Positions 26,242-34,722 of a stretch of 64,000 nucleotides of DNA are shown here, piece by piece. The first letter of the stretch is position 1. Each line of letters begins with the position of its first letter. The notes under the pieces were generated by a model. It was not told where the DNA came from. It worked only from the letters and a program-made list of their open reading frames with translations, and made no database searches. The position numbers and the translations under genes are program-made. The DNA comes from Candidatus Cybelea sp. (GTDB lineage: Bacteria; Vulcanimicrobiota; Vulcanimicrobiia; Vulcanimicrobiales; Vulcanimicrobiaceae). The stretch covers positions 1 through 64,000 of the forward strand of contig DASXFZ010000023.1 of assembly GCA_036489315.1 (NCBI GenBank), in the 5' to 3' direction.

Positions 26242-27417
26242 ATGTTCTCGTATCTGACGGCCGGCGAGTCGCACGGGCCGGCGCTCGTGGGAATTCTCGA
26301 CGGAATTCCGGCGCATCTGCGCCTCGACGCCGGCGCGATCAACGAGACGCTTGCGCGCCGTCAAGGCGGTTACGGCCGTGGTGCTCGCATGCAGATCGAA
26401 CGCGACGAGGTCGAGTTTCTGGCCGGGGTCCGCGGCGGGGTGACGCTCGGATCGCCGATTGCCGTCATCGTGGGTAATCGCGATTATCTGACGCCAAAGG
26501 TTCGCGCGCTGATGGATCCGTTGACCGGCGGCGGCGATCCGCTGAGCAATCCGCGGCCGGGTCACGCAGATTACGCGGGGGCCCTAAAATATCGCCAGCA
26601 CGACCTGCGCAACGTGCTGGAGCGCGCCAGCGCGCGCGAAACGGCGATGCGGGTCTGCCTCGGAGCGATCTGCGCGCAGTTTCTCGAGGCGCTCGGCATC
26701 GTGACGCGCAGTTGCGTGGCGCGCATCGGCAGCGTCGCAGCCGGCGATCTCGACGAGTGGAAGCAGGCCGACGTCGAGAGCAGCGACGTTCGCTGTCCCG
26801 ACCCGGAAGGTGCGGCCGCGATGATCGCGGCGATCGACGCCGCAAAAGCCGCGGGCGACACCCTTGGCGGGCAGTTTCTGGTGCGGGTCGACGGGTTGCC
26901 GGTCGGAATCGGCAGCAACCGTCAGCCGAAGCAGCGGCTCGACGGGATTCTCGCGGGCGCCGTGATGGGAATGCAGACCGTTCGCGCGGTCGAGATCGGG
27001 CTCGGCGCCGAGGCCTCCTCTACTCCGGGCTCGCGCGCTCACGACGAGTTTGCGCTCGATGGTGAAAGCGTCGTGCGGCGCAGCAACAGAGCCGGCGGCA
27101 TCGAAGGCGGAATGAGCAACGGCGAGCCGATCCTGCTGCGCATATCTGTGAAGCCGATTCCTACGCTGATGAAGGCGCTGCCCTCGGTGAACTTGCATCA
27201 GAAGACCGACGCGCCCGCGACGATCGTCCGCAGCGACGTCTGCGTCGTACCCGCGGCCGCGATCGTCGGCGAGGCGATGGTGCGGCTCGCGCTGATGAGG
27301 CCCGTACTGGAAAAGTACGGCGGCGATTCGCTCGAGGAAACGCTCGATAACCTTTCCCGCAGCACCTCCGCAGCCGCCGCGCTGTTTTCGCGAGAGCACG
27401 CTGCGGATGCGCCGTGA
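26242..27417 (+). CDS. aroC: Chorismate synthase
   Basis: It makes chorismate from 5-enolpyruvylshikimate 3-phosphate using reduced FMN. The 391-aa protein opens with the family signature YLTAGESHGPAL, followed by RRQGGYGRGARM and the GGIEGGMSNGEPI motif. The length is normal. It is first in an overlapping run aroC-aroK-aroB-priA, with the GTGA junction into aroK. Confidence 0.97.
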   Translation: MFSYLTAGESHGPALVGILDGIPAHLRLDAGAINETLARRQGGYGRGARMQIERDEVEFLAGVRGGVTLGSPIAVIVGNRDYLTPKVRALMDPLTGGGDPLSNPRPGHADYAGALKYRQHDLRNVLERASARETAMRVCLGAICAQFLEALGIVTRSCVARIGSVAAGDLDEWKQADVESSDVRCPDPEGAAAMIAAIDAAKAAGDTLGGQFLVRVDGLPVGIGSNRQPKQRLDGILAGAVMGMQTVRAVEIGLGAEASSTPGSRAHDEFALDGESVVRRSNRAGGIEGGMSNGEPILLRISVKPIPTLMKALPSVNLHQKTDAPATIVRSDVCVVPAAAIVGEAMVRLALMRPVLEKYGGDSLEETLDNLSRSTSAAAALFSREHAADAP

Positions 27418-27944
27418 AGCGCCACGTAGCGCTGGTCGGCTTCATGGCGGCAGGCAAGTCGACGATCGGGCGGCGGCTCGCGCGAGAGCTCGGCTGCCCG
27501 TTCTACGACACCGACGTCCTGATCGCGCGCGCGCACGGCACCGTCGCAACGATCTTTGCCGATGAGGGCGAGGCGGCGTTTCGCCGTTACGAACGCGAAG
27601 CGATCGCCCAGGCTCTTTCCAGCGGTGAAGGCGGCGTCGTTGCGCTCGGGGGCGGAGCACTGACGGTCCCCGAGAACCGCGCGCTGCTGGCAGAACGCGC
27701 ACACCGCGTCTTTTTGAAGGCCTCCCCCGAGCAGATCTTGGCGCGCGTGCAACGGAACCGCAAGCGCCGGCCGCTCTTGGGCACACGTCCGACGATCGAT
27801 CGAATCCGCGAGCTCTACGAGGCCCGTCTGCCCGACTATGCCGCCGCCGACCACGTCGTTGAGGCGCGGCGGATGAGCGACCGCGAAGTGCTCGACGATA
27901 TTTTGTTATGGCTACGCGAAAAAAAGATAGCGCTCCAGCCCTAG
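27414..27944 (+). CDS. aroK: Shikimate kinase
   Basis: It phosphorylates shikimate with ATP. The 176-aa protein has Walker A GFMAAGKSTIGR, the shikimate-binding DTDVLI and RxxE segment (FRRYEREAI), GGGAL and the lid region RKRRPLL. The GTG start overlaps aroC by 4 bp, and aroB begins 37 nt before its end. Confidence 0.95.
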   Translation: MKRHVALVGFMAAGKSTIGRRLARELGCPFYDTDVLIARAHGTVATIFADEGEAAFRRYEREAIAQALSSGEGGVVALGGGALTVPENRALLAERAHRVFLKASPEQILARVQRNRKRRPLLGTRPTIDRIRELYEARLPDYAAADHVVEARRMSDREVLDDILLWLREKKIALQP

Positions 27945-29026
27945 GGGGGGCGGCCTCGCGCAACGACGATCTCGGCTATCCGATTTTCGTTTCGACGGAG
28001 CCCAGCTTGGAGCAGATGGCCTTTCTGAGCAGGAGCGGCCCGGTGAACCTCGTTCTGTGCGATGCACAACGCGCCGTTTACGCGCTCGCAGACGAGCTGG
28101 CCGCGACGCTGGGGCACGCGCCGGTTGCCGCGTTTGTGCTGGGAGAGGCGCGCAAGCGATTGACGACGGTCGAACGCGTGCTCGATACGATGCTCGCGGC
28201 GGGAGTCGAACGCGGTTCGCTCGTACTTGGCGTCGGCGGCGGCGTCGCGAGCGATTTGTTCGGCTTTTCCTGCGCGACATACATGCGGGGCGTTCGCTAC
28301 GCACACGTCGCGACTTCGCTCGTCGCGATGGTCGACGCAGCAATCGGCGGAAAGACGGGCGTCGACCTGCGCGGCGGCAAGAATCTCGCCGGCGCCTTTG
28401 CCGATCCGGTGGGCGTTTTCTGCAACGTCGGCGCGCTGCAAACGCTTCCCGAGGCGGCACTGCGCGAGGGTCTGGCAGAGATCGTGAAGGCCGCAATCAT
28501 CGAAGGCGGCGAGCTGTTCGAGCTCTTGGAAGAGCTCTCGCCTCACCCGCTCCGCAGCTGGCCGTGGCTGGAGGTCATCGCGGCGGCGATCAAGGTGAAG
28601 ACGATGGCTGTCGCCGACGATCGTCTCGAGGCGGGATCTCGCGCGACGCTCAACCTCGGCCACACGTTTGCACACGCGATCGAGCGGGCTTCAAAGTATC
28701 GGGTCTCGCACGGAGCGGCGGTTGCGCTGGGCCTGCGGGCGGCGGGCTTGCTGGCGCTGCGCACCGGCCGGTTCAGCCAAGCCGAGCACTTGCGCGTGCT
28801 GACGCTGCTGGCGCTGGGCGGCCTGCCGTTGCAGACGTCGCTTGCGCCCGAAGCCATCGCGGCCGCGATGCACAGCGACAAGAAACGGCGCGCCGGCAGC
28901 GCCCGATTCGTTCTGCCGCGAGCGATCGGCGACGTTGAGTACGGCGTTGTCTGCAACGATCGTACGGTGCGTGCCGTTCTGTCCGCGCTCGCACGGCCGC
29001 CCGAGAGAATCCGTGCGCGGCGTTGA
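27908..29026 (+). CDS. aroB: 3-dehydroquinate synthase
   Basis: It converts DAHP to 3-dehydroquinate with NAD and a divalent metal. The 372-aa protein has the NAD loop LGVGGGVASDLFGF, the substrate region SLVAMVDAAIGGKTGVDL, the metal-site segments LREGLAEIVKAA and LNLGHTFAHAIE, and HGAAVALGL. The ATG at 27908 gives about 25 extra N-terminal residues over the core and overlaps aroK by 37 nt. The overlap suggests coupled translation. Confidence 0.95.
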   Translation: MATRKKDSAPALGGAASRNDDLGYPIFVSTEPSLEQMAFLSRSGPVNLVLCDAQRAVYALADELAATLGHAPVAAFVLGEARKRLTTVERVLDTMLAAGVERGSLVLGVGGGVASDLFGFSCATYMRGVRYAHVATSLVAMVDAAIGGKTGVDLRGGKNLAGAFADPVGVFCNVGALQTLPEAALREGLAEIVKAAIIEGGELFELLEELSPHPLRSWPWLEVIAAAIKVKTMAVADDRLEAGSRATLNLGHTFAHAIERASKYRVSHGAAVALGLRAAGLLALRTGRFSQAEHLRVLTLLALGGLPLQTSLAPEAIAAAMHSDKKRRAGSARFVLPRAIGDVEYGVVCNDRTVRAVLSALARPPERIRARR

Positions 29027-31388
29027 TGTCCTGCCGGCCATTCGCTCCTCGCGATACGATCTGCCTTTAACCTACGATCCCGGCGATTGCGCACTGGGGA
29101 TCGGCGACGTCGTACGCATGCCGCTGGGCAATCGCGACGCGATCGGTTTTGTCGTATCGCCGGTCTACGAACTCGAGCAGCCTCGCGCGCTGCGGCCGAT
29201 CCGGGAGCGGGTCGACTGCGGTCGCGCATTCGACGAGACGGGGCTCGCGCTGGCCAGGTTCGTGGCCGAACAGTACCTCTGCACGCTCGGCGAGGCGCTC
29301 GGCGCGGTCGTTTTGGGCGGGGCGGTGCCGCGAATTCGCGACGTGCTCGCACGCACGGAAGATGCCCCCCGCGCGCCCAGATCGGTCCCGGTTCGCCTTA
29401 TCCGCTTGATCTGGGAAGAGTTCGCCGAGAGCTTCACGCTGGAGCAGCTGTTGCGCCATCCCGAAGCGCGGCGGGTCGCGGACCGCCGCACGCTGCTCGC
29501 ACACGTACGTACGCTCACCCGCCAAGGCAGCCTGCGGCGCATCCGGCGCGTTGCAGACGCCCGCCTGCGCGAGCGCCGCGTTCGTGTCTTAGAGCCCGGC
29601 GACGTGGCAATTCGAGGCCCCAAGGCCGAAGCGCTCGTGACCTTCGTCCGGGAAAATCCCGGCATCGAGCGGGCCGACGCCGTCCTCGCCGGTTTCTCCA
29701 ACGCGGTGGTCGCGCGGGCGGTAGGCGCCGGTGCGCTGCGCGAACTGCTCGTTCGCGCGGACGGTCTCTCGTCGCTGCAGCCGACCCGCGACCCGCACGC
29801 GGCGACGCCGGAGCAGCGCAAGGCGATCGCCGAAATCGGCGCCGCGTTGGAACGCGGCCGCTTCGAGACGGCCCTGCTGCACGGCGTGACGGGGAGCGGC
29901 AAAACATTCGTCTACATCGAGTCGATCCAACGCGTCGTGCAAATGGGCGGGCGCGCGATTGTCCTGGTTCCCGAGATCTCGCTGACGCCCCAAGCCGCCG
30001 CGCGATTCCGGGCGGCGTTCGGCAGCCGAGTCGCGGTCGTTCACTCGGCGCTCTCCGAGCGCGAACGTTTCGACGCGTGGGAAGCCTGTGCGCGTGGTGA
30101 GGTCGACGTGCTCGTCGGCGCGCGCAGCGCGGTCTTTGCGCCATTACGCGACGTCCGCTTGATCGTCGTGGACGAAGCGCACGACCCATCGTATAAGCAA
30201 GAGAACGTACCGCGTTATCATGCCGTCGCCGTCGCGCGCGAGCGGATGCGCTTGGAAAACGGACTGCTGCTGCTCGGGAGTGCGACGCCGTCACTCGAGA
30301 GCTACGCCGCCGCGCGATCTGGCAGGATCGCGCTTTTGACGCTGCCGAGTCGAGCGACGGCGCTGCCGCTGCCCGAAGTCAACGTCGTCGATCTGCGCGC
30401 GGAGTTCGAGGCGGGAAACCGCGCGATCTTCAGCAGCGCCCTCGTCCAGGCGCTCGGCGAGCGGTTGGAGCGTAGGGAGAAGAGCATCCTCTTCGTCAAT
30501 CGGCGCGGCAGCGCGGGCTCGCTGCTCTGCCGCACGTGCGGAGCGGCGATCCATTGTCCGCGCTGCAGCATCGCGCTCTCGGTGCATCGCAACGAACGGC
30601 TGCTGCGCTGCCACTACTGCGATTTTCAAATGCCGATTCCGTCCCGCTGCCCAAACTGCGGGGCGGAGAGTCTGCTGGATCTCGGCATTGGCACGGAGCG
30701 CGTCGCACGCGAAGTGAGCCGTCTTTTTCCACATGCTCGTGTGCTGCGGATGGACTCCGATACGACGACGCGCATCGGCGATCACGCGCGAATCCTCGCG
30801 GCGTTCGAAGCGGAGGGCGACGTATTGGTCGGCACGCAGATGGTCGCCAAGGGTCTGGATTATCCCACGGTGACGCTCGCTGCCGTGGTGGCTGCCGACC
30901 TTGGGCTCAACGTTGCGGATTTTCGCGCGGCGGAGCGCAGCTTCGCGCTGATCGCGCAGGTCTGCGGGCGCAGCGGCCGGGCGCGCCGGGGCGGGGCGTT
31001 GGTGCAGACGTACGCGCCGGATCATCCCGCGATTCGCTTTGCCGCGGCGCACGACTACGAAGGGTTTGCTGCCGCGGAGCTGGCGGAGCGGACGCAGCTC
31101 GATTTTCCGCCGGCGAGCCGGCTCGTGTACCTCGGCGTGATCGGGCGCGACCGCGCCCGCGTGCAGAGCACCGCAGAACGGTACGCGCGCATGCTGCGCG
31201 ACGCCGGCCTCGCCGAGGTCTTAGGGCCGGCGCCCTACCCGATCGCGCGCGTCAACGAGGAGTGGAGATATCGCATCGCGCTCAAGGCGCGGCGCGTCAA
31301 ACCGCTGCGGGCGTTCATTCGAGCGGAGCTCTTGCCGCTCGCGCGAGCGGACGTAAAGACTCGCCTCGCGATAAACGTCGATCCCTGA
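29013..31388 (+). CDS. priA: Primosomal replication restart helicase PriA
   Basis: PriA reloads the replisome at stalled forks. The 791-aa protein has the 3'BD domain (residues 1-100), a winged-helix domain, helicase motif I GVTGSGKT, the DEAH box, motif III GSATPSLES, and eight zinc-binding cysteines in CRTCGAAIHCPRCS and CHYCDFQMPIPSRCPNCG. GTG at 29013 is chosen because the following VLPAIRSSRYDLPLTY matches the family start. The frame is open further upstream inside aroB. It overlaps aroB by 14 nt. Confidence 0.95.
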   Translation: MRGVDVLPAIRSSRYDLPLTYDPGDCALGIGDVVRMPLGNRDAIGFVVSPVYELEQPRALRPIRERVDCGRAFDETGLALARFVAEQYLCTLGEALGAVVLGGAVPRIRDVLARTEDAPRAPRSVPVRLIRLIWEEFAESFTLEQLLRHPEARRVADRRTLLAHVRTLTRQGSLRRIRRVADARLRERRVRVLEPGDVAIRGPKAEALVTFVRENPGIERADAVLAGFSNAVVARAVGAGALRELLVRADGLSSLQPTRDPHAATPEQRKAIAEIGAALERGRFETALLHGVTGSGKTFVYIESIQRVVQMGGRAIVLVPEISLTPQAAARFRAAFGSRVAVVHSALSERERFDAWEACARGEVDVLVGARSAVFAPLRDVRLIVVDEAHDPSYKQENVPRYHAVAVARERMRLENGLLLLGSATPSLESYAAARSGRIALLTLPSRATALPLPEVNVVDLRAEFEAGNRAIFSSALVQALGERLERREKSILFVNRRGSAGSLLCRTCGAAIHCPRCSIALSVHRNERLLRCHYCDFQMPIPSRCPNCGAESLLDLGIGTERVAREVSRLFPHARVLRMDSDTTTRIGDHARILAAFEAEGDVLVGTQMVAKGLDYPTVTLAAVVAADLGLNVADFRAAERSFALIAQVCGRSGRARRGGALVQTYAPDHPAIRFAAAHDYEGFAAAELAERTQLDFPPASRLVYLGVIGRDRARVQSTAERYARMLRDAGLAEVLGPAPYPIARVNEEWRYRIALKARRVKPLRAFIRAELLPLARADVKTRLAINVDP

Positions 31389-31405
31389 CGGCTCGGCGCG
31401 CCCGT

Positions 31406-31696
31406 CTACTTCTTGGCTTTGCCGCCGCGGGTCTTCGTGGTCTTCGCGGGAGCGGCCGCCGCGCGCTTGCGCGCTTTTGCGAGGCGCGACTTCTTCCGGG
31501 CCGCCTTGTTCGGATGGACGATTCCCTTGCTGGCCGCTTTATCGTACGCGCTCTCGGCGAGCTGCGCCGCGGCGTTTTCGTCTGTATCGACGGCTCGCTT
31601 GAAAAGCGTCCGCAAACGGTTTTTCGTGCTCTTGTTACGCGTCTCGCGCTTCTCGGATTGCTTGGCCCACTTTTGCGCGGCCTTGATGTTCGGCAA
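31406..31696 (-). CDS. rpsT: 30S ribosomal protein S20
   Basis: The 96-aa basic protein has the S20 pattern PNIKAAQKWAKQSEKR, NRLRTLFKRAVD and the C-terminal NKAARKKSRLAKARKR, which binds the 5' domain of 16S rRNA. The start is TTG with AGGAG 5 nt upstream. Non-AUG starts are common in rpsT and limit its expression in E. coli. A promoter lies just upstream at the end of rsgA. Confidence 0.96.
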   Translation of the reverse strand: MPNIKAAQKWAKQSEKRETRNKSTKNRLRTLFKRAVDTDENAAAQLAESAYDKAASKGIVHPNKAARKKSRLAKARKRAAAAPAKTTKTRGGKAKK

Positions 31697-31734
31697 GAAT
31701 GCTCCTTATGCTCTATGGGGAAACGACGGCGTGT

Positions 31735-31764
31735 ATCATATCAGGGTCGCGCGACGGGTGTCCA
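31735..31764 (-). promoter_or_regulatory. Probable promoter of rpsT
   Basis: On the minus strand TGGACA (31764-31759), an 18-nt spacer and TATGAT (31740-31735) precede rpsT by about 40 nt. The element overlaps the 3' end of rsgA, so rpsT can be transcribed on its own. Confidence 0.5.
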
Positions 31765-32638
31765 GGGCGGCGAGCAAGATCCTGCGATAACTGTCGTAGC
31801 GGCTTTGGGCGATTCGGCCCTCCGTCGTTGCTCGCTTGACGGCGCAGTCGGGCTCGTTGAGATGCGTGCAATCGGTGAAGCGGCAGTCCGGCGCGAGCGG
31901 GCGGATTTCCCGAAAGCCGTAGGCCAGCGTCGGAGCGTCGATCTCCCCGAGACCGAACTCGTTGATCCCGGGGCTGTCGATCAAAAAGCCGCCCTCGAGG
32001 CGGTAAAGGCGCGCCGTCGTCGTGGTCTGCCGTCCCAGGCCGTGCCGGGAGACCTCTCCGACCGTCCCTTCCCCGCCTAAGGCGCGGAAGATCGTCGATT
32101 TGCCGACCCCCGAGTTCCCGACCAGCATCGCATGACGGCCGCGCAGCAGGTCGCGCAGCTCGTCTATCCGCTCGCCGAGCTTGGGGTTGATGCAGAGGCC
32201 GGGGTAGCGCAGCGCGCTATAGATATCGAGCAGGTCTCCGCTGCGCTGCGGTTCGGCGAGGTCGGGCTTCGTGAAGACGATGGCTGCTTCGATCTCTTCG
32301 AGCTCGGCAAAGGCAAGCAGCTGATCGAGGGTGACCGGGCGAGGCGGCGGATCGGCAAGCGCCGTGACGGCCACGAGCAGGTCGACGTTTGCCGCCATCG
32401 TTTTCGCTCGGCCGGCGGCGCTGCGCCGTTCCAGCGTTGCGGTTCGCGGTTCGATGCGCTCGACGAGGGCCTGCCCGTCCTCGAGGATGCGCGCTTGCAC
32501 CACGTCTCCGGGCACCGGCATATAGCGGCGTCCGCTCATGCGGCGAAGTTGCGCGATGCGCGGCTGCGTTTCGCCGTCGATCGATATCCATGCGGAGTTC
32601 TTTCCGGTCGAGACGACGAACGCTTGATGTAACGTGAT
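31736..32638 (-). CDS. rsgA: Ribosome small subunit-dependent GTPase A, probable ATC start
   Basis: RsgA is a circularly permuted GTPase for late 30S assembly. It has an OB fold, then G4 (FTKPDL), G1 (GNSGVGKST), G3 (DSPGI), and a C-terminal zinc site (C-x4-C-x-H-x5-C, in CRFTDCTHLNEPDC). The first ATG (32539) would delete the first OB strands, yet the residues upstream in frame (AFVVSTGKNSAWISIDG) clearly belong to the fold. The frame is closed by TAG at 32639-32641. The first codon after it is ATC at 32638, with GGTGA 5 nt upstream. This start gives 300 aa, as in homologues. Confidence 0.88.
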   Translation of the reverse strand: MTLHQAFVVSTGKNSAWISIDGETQPRIAQLRRMSGRRYMPVPGDVVQARILEDGQALVERIEPRTATLERRSAAGRAKTMAANVDLLVAVTALADPPPRPVTLDQLLAFAELEEIEAAIVFTKPDLAEPQRSGDLLDIYSALRYPGLCINPKLGERIDELRDLLRGRHAMLVGNSGVGKSTIFRALGGEGTVGEVSRHGLGRQTTTTARLYRLEGGFLIDSPGINEFGLGEIDAPTLAYGFREIRPLAPDCRFTDCTHLNEPDCAVKRATTEGRIAQSRYDSYRRILLAALDTRRATLI

Positions 32639-33164
32639 CTACTTCACCCTGAGCGTGGCAGGGCGTCCGGACGATTCACGACGCGAAGCGATCGATGCCG
32701 CCATGCGGGCCCGCGGCGGGCGCGCAACCTGGCGGGTGAGTCCTATTGCCGATCGTTCGTACGCGCTGCTCGAGACCGAGGCTCCCTTCGATCTAACGCA
32801 CATCGCCGCGGCCCCAGGCGAGAGCATATACGACGCAGCGGTCATTGCGTTGGCAGTTTTCCCTACGGTGCCGGAAGCCTTGCCGCACTTGCTCGATGCG
32901 CTCGGCGGCGAGGGACGGCCGGCGGGCGTGCTCGCCGTGCGGCCTTGTAACGGCGGCCTGATCGTCGAGTGGGACCCTGGGGTCTCCGACGTGCGCGTTG
33001 TCTCCGGCGTGATCGACGTCGAGCTGCGCCGCTTTGCCAGCGGAAGAAGAAGCGAGTTGCTATCACCCCTCCCGCCGCCGGTGCTTGCGACGATCACGGG
33101 CGACGCTCTGCAGACTCCCGAGCTCTCCGCAGAGCGCGTGCTGGAGTTGCTGATCGACCGGTGA
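32634..33164 (+). CDS. Protein of unknown function coupled to cdaA
   Basis: The 176-aa protein has no signal peptide or membrane helix. I do not recognise a family. It is alpha/beta with a loop rich in Gly-Pro around residues 60-105. The GTG start at 32634 lies only a few nt from the divergent rsgA start, so one small region drives both genes. Its stop overlaps the cdaA start (GTGA), so it should be translated with the c-di-AMP synthase. A later GTG at 32652 is a possible alternative start. Confidence 0.6.
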   Translation: MIYFTLSVAGRPDDSRREAIDAAMRARGGRATWRVSPIADRSYALLETEAPFDLTHIAAAPGESIYDAAVIALAVFPTVPEALPHLLDALGGEGRPAGVLAVRPCNGGLIVEWDPGVSDVRVVSGVIDVELRRFASGRRSELLSPLPPPVLATITGDALQTPELSAERVLELLIDR

Positions 33165-34057
33165 CACCCAGCGCGCTCTGGCAAAGCGTCGGTATCTCCG
33201 ACGTCATCGACATCATCGCGACCAGCGTCTTGGTCTACTACGTCTTGCTGCTGATTCGCGGAACGCGCGCCGTGCAGATTTTGATCGGCATTTTGGTGCT
33301 CGTTGGACTGCTCGGCCTTGCGACGCTCTTTCATCTCACCCTGCTCGGTACGATTCTGCGCCTCTTGCTCGTCGGCGCGGCGGTCACGATTCCGATCGTC
33401 TTCCAACCGGAATTGCGTCGCGCGCTGGAGCAGATCGGACGCGGCGGTCTCTTCCGGCTGCAGAGCGGCGACGACGCCGAGCTCGGACCGGGGCGCCCGG
33501 AAGACCGCGCGATGCTCACGCTGGCGAGAACCGCATTCTTCCTTAGTCAGAACCGCCGCGGCGCGCTGGTCGTCATCGAACAGCAGAGCGGATTGAAAGA
33601 GATCTGCGAGAGCGGTACGCCGCTGCACGCCGACATCTCGGAGGAGCTGCTGCTCACGATCTTCACGCCCGCCTCACCGCTTCACGACGGCGCGGTCGTC
33701 GTTCGCGAGGGAGAGATCGAGGCCGCCGGATGTTTGCTGCCGCTCGCGGAACGGCCGCTGACCGGCGTGCGCATGGGCACGCGCCATCGCGCGGCCGTCG
33801 GTTTGAGCGAGCAGACCGACGCCGTCGTGCTGGTCGTCTCCGAACAGACGGGAGCGATTCGCATCGCGCGAGCCGGCCGGCTTTCGCGTCCGGTCGACGA
33901 CGAGCAGCGGCTGGTCAAGATGCTGCTGGCGGTGACGCGGCCGCCGCGTCACGAACGCCGCCGTCCCAACGATCTCATCGCGCATCTGCGTTCCCGCTTG
34001 CGAACGCAGCGTGACGGGTCGAAACCACGCGTTTCGTGGACCGATCTCTTGCCTTAA
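33161..34057 (+). CDS. cdaA: Diadenylate cyclase CdaA (c-di-AMP synthase)
   Basis: It condenses two ATP into cyclic di-AMP. The 298-aa protein has three N-terminal membrane helices (about residues 12-85) and a DAC domain with the catalytic HDGA (D176-G177-A178) and GTRHRAA (R208-H209-R210) motifs. The GTG start overlaps the upstream unknown gene by 4 bp. It is followed by cdaR and glmM, the classic Gram-positive cda-glm order. The C-terminal tail after residue 260 is basic and longer than usual. Confidence 0.95.
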   Translation: MTPSALWQSVGISDVIDIIATSVLVYYVLLLIRGTRAVQILIGILVLVGLLGLATLFHLTLLGTILRLLLVGAAVTIPIVFQPELRRALEQIGRGGLFRLQSGDDAELGPGRPEDRAMLTLARTAFFLSQNRRGALVVIEQQSGLKEICESGTPLHADISEELLLTIFTPASPLHDGAVVVREGEIEAAGCLLPLAERPLTGVRMGTRHRAAVGLSEQTDAVVLVVSEQTGAIRIARAGRLSRPVDDEQRLVKMLLAVTRPPRHERRRPNDLIAHLRSRLRTQRDGSKPRVSWTDLLP

Positions 34058-34722
34058 TGGAGCTGATTCGGAAGAACTTCGCCCTCAAGCTGCTCGCCGT
34101 CGCCCTAGCCATCGTCGGCTGGGCCTACTTTCGATTCGCCTCGAATCCGATCTTTGACGATGGCCAGAGCGAGCAGCAGCTCTCGATTCCGATTTCGACG
34201 GCCAACCTCACTCTGGGCTACGTCGCGCACTTCGCCGACCGCGAGGCCGTCGTTACGGTGGCGGGTAAACGAGGAGAACCGGCGGTCAAGCCCGATGAGA
34301 TCAAGGCAGTGATCGATCTTTCCAATAAAGGCGCGGGCGTTTATAACGTCCCGGTGCAGCTCGTTGCCCCAGACCTCGCGGTGCAGAGCCTCAGCCCCGC
34401 TTCGGTAACGCTGACGATCGAACGGGTCGAGGAGCGCAGTTTTCCGGTCGTGCTGCACTACATGGGCCAGCCGCAGCCGAGCGTCGTCGTGAACCAGCCG
34501 CAGATCCGCCCGAACGTGGCCACGGTGCGCGCCCCGACCTCGCTGCTGGCGCAGATCGCGTCGGTCAACGCCAACGTCGCGCTTCCCGAGGGCCCAAAGG
34601 CCGTCGACGAGATGGTTCGGCCCGTCGCCGTCAACGCGAGCGGAATGGAGCTGACGGGGCTTTCCATATCGCCGAATCTGGTCCGCGTACAGATGCGCTT
34701 CGTTGCGGGCGCTGCAAAGTGA
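34057..34722 (+). CDS. cdaR: CdaR/YbbR domain protein, regulator of CdaA
   Basis: The 221-aa protein has one N-terminal membrane helix and about two extracytoplasmic YbbR repeats (for example SPASVTLTIERVEERSFPVVL and SPNLVRVQMRF). In Firmicutes CdaR binds CdaA and tunes its activity. ATG at 34057 shares a base with the cdaA stop (TAATG). A GTG at 34036 is less likely. Its stop overlaps glmM (GTGA). Confidence 0.88.
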   Translation: MELIRKNFALKLLAVALAIVGWAYFRFASNPIFDDGQSEQQLSIPISTANLTLGYVAHFADREAVVTVAGKRGEPAVKPDEIKAVIDLSNKGAGVYNVPVQLVAPDLAVQSLSPASVTLTIERVEERSFPVVLHYMGQPQPSVVVNQPQIRPNVATVRAPTSLLAQIASVNANVALPEGPKAVDEMVRPVAVNASGMELTGLSISPNLVRVQMRFVAGAAK

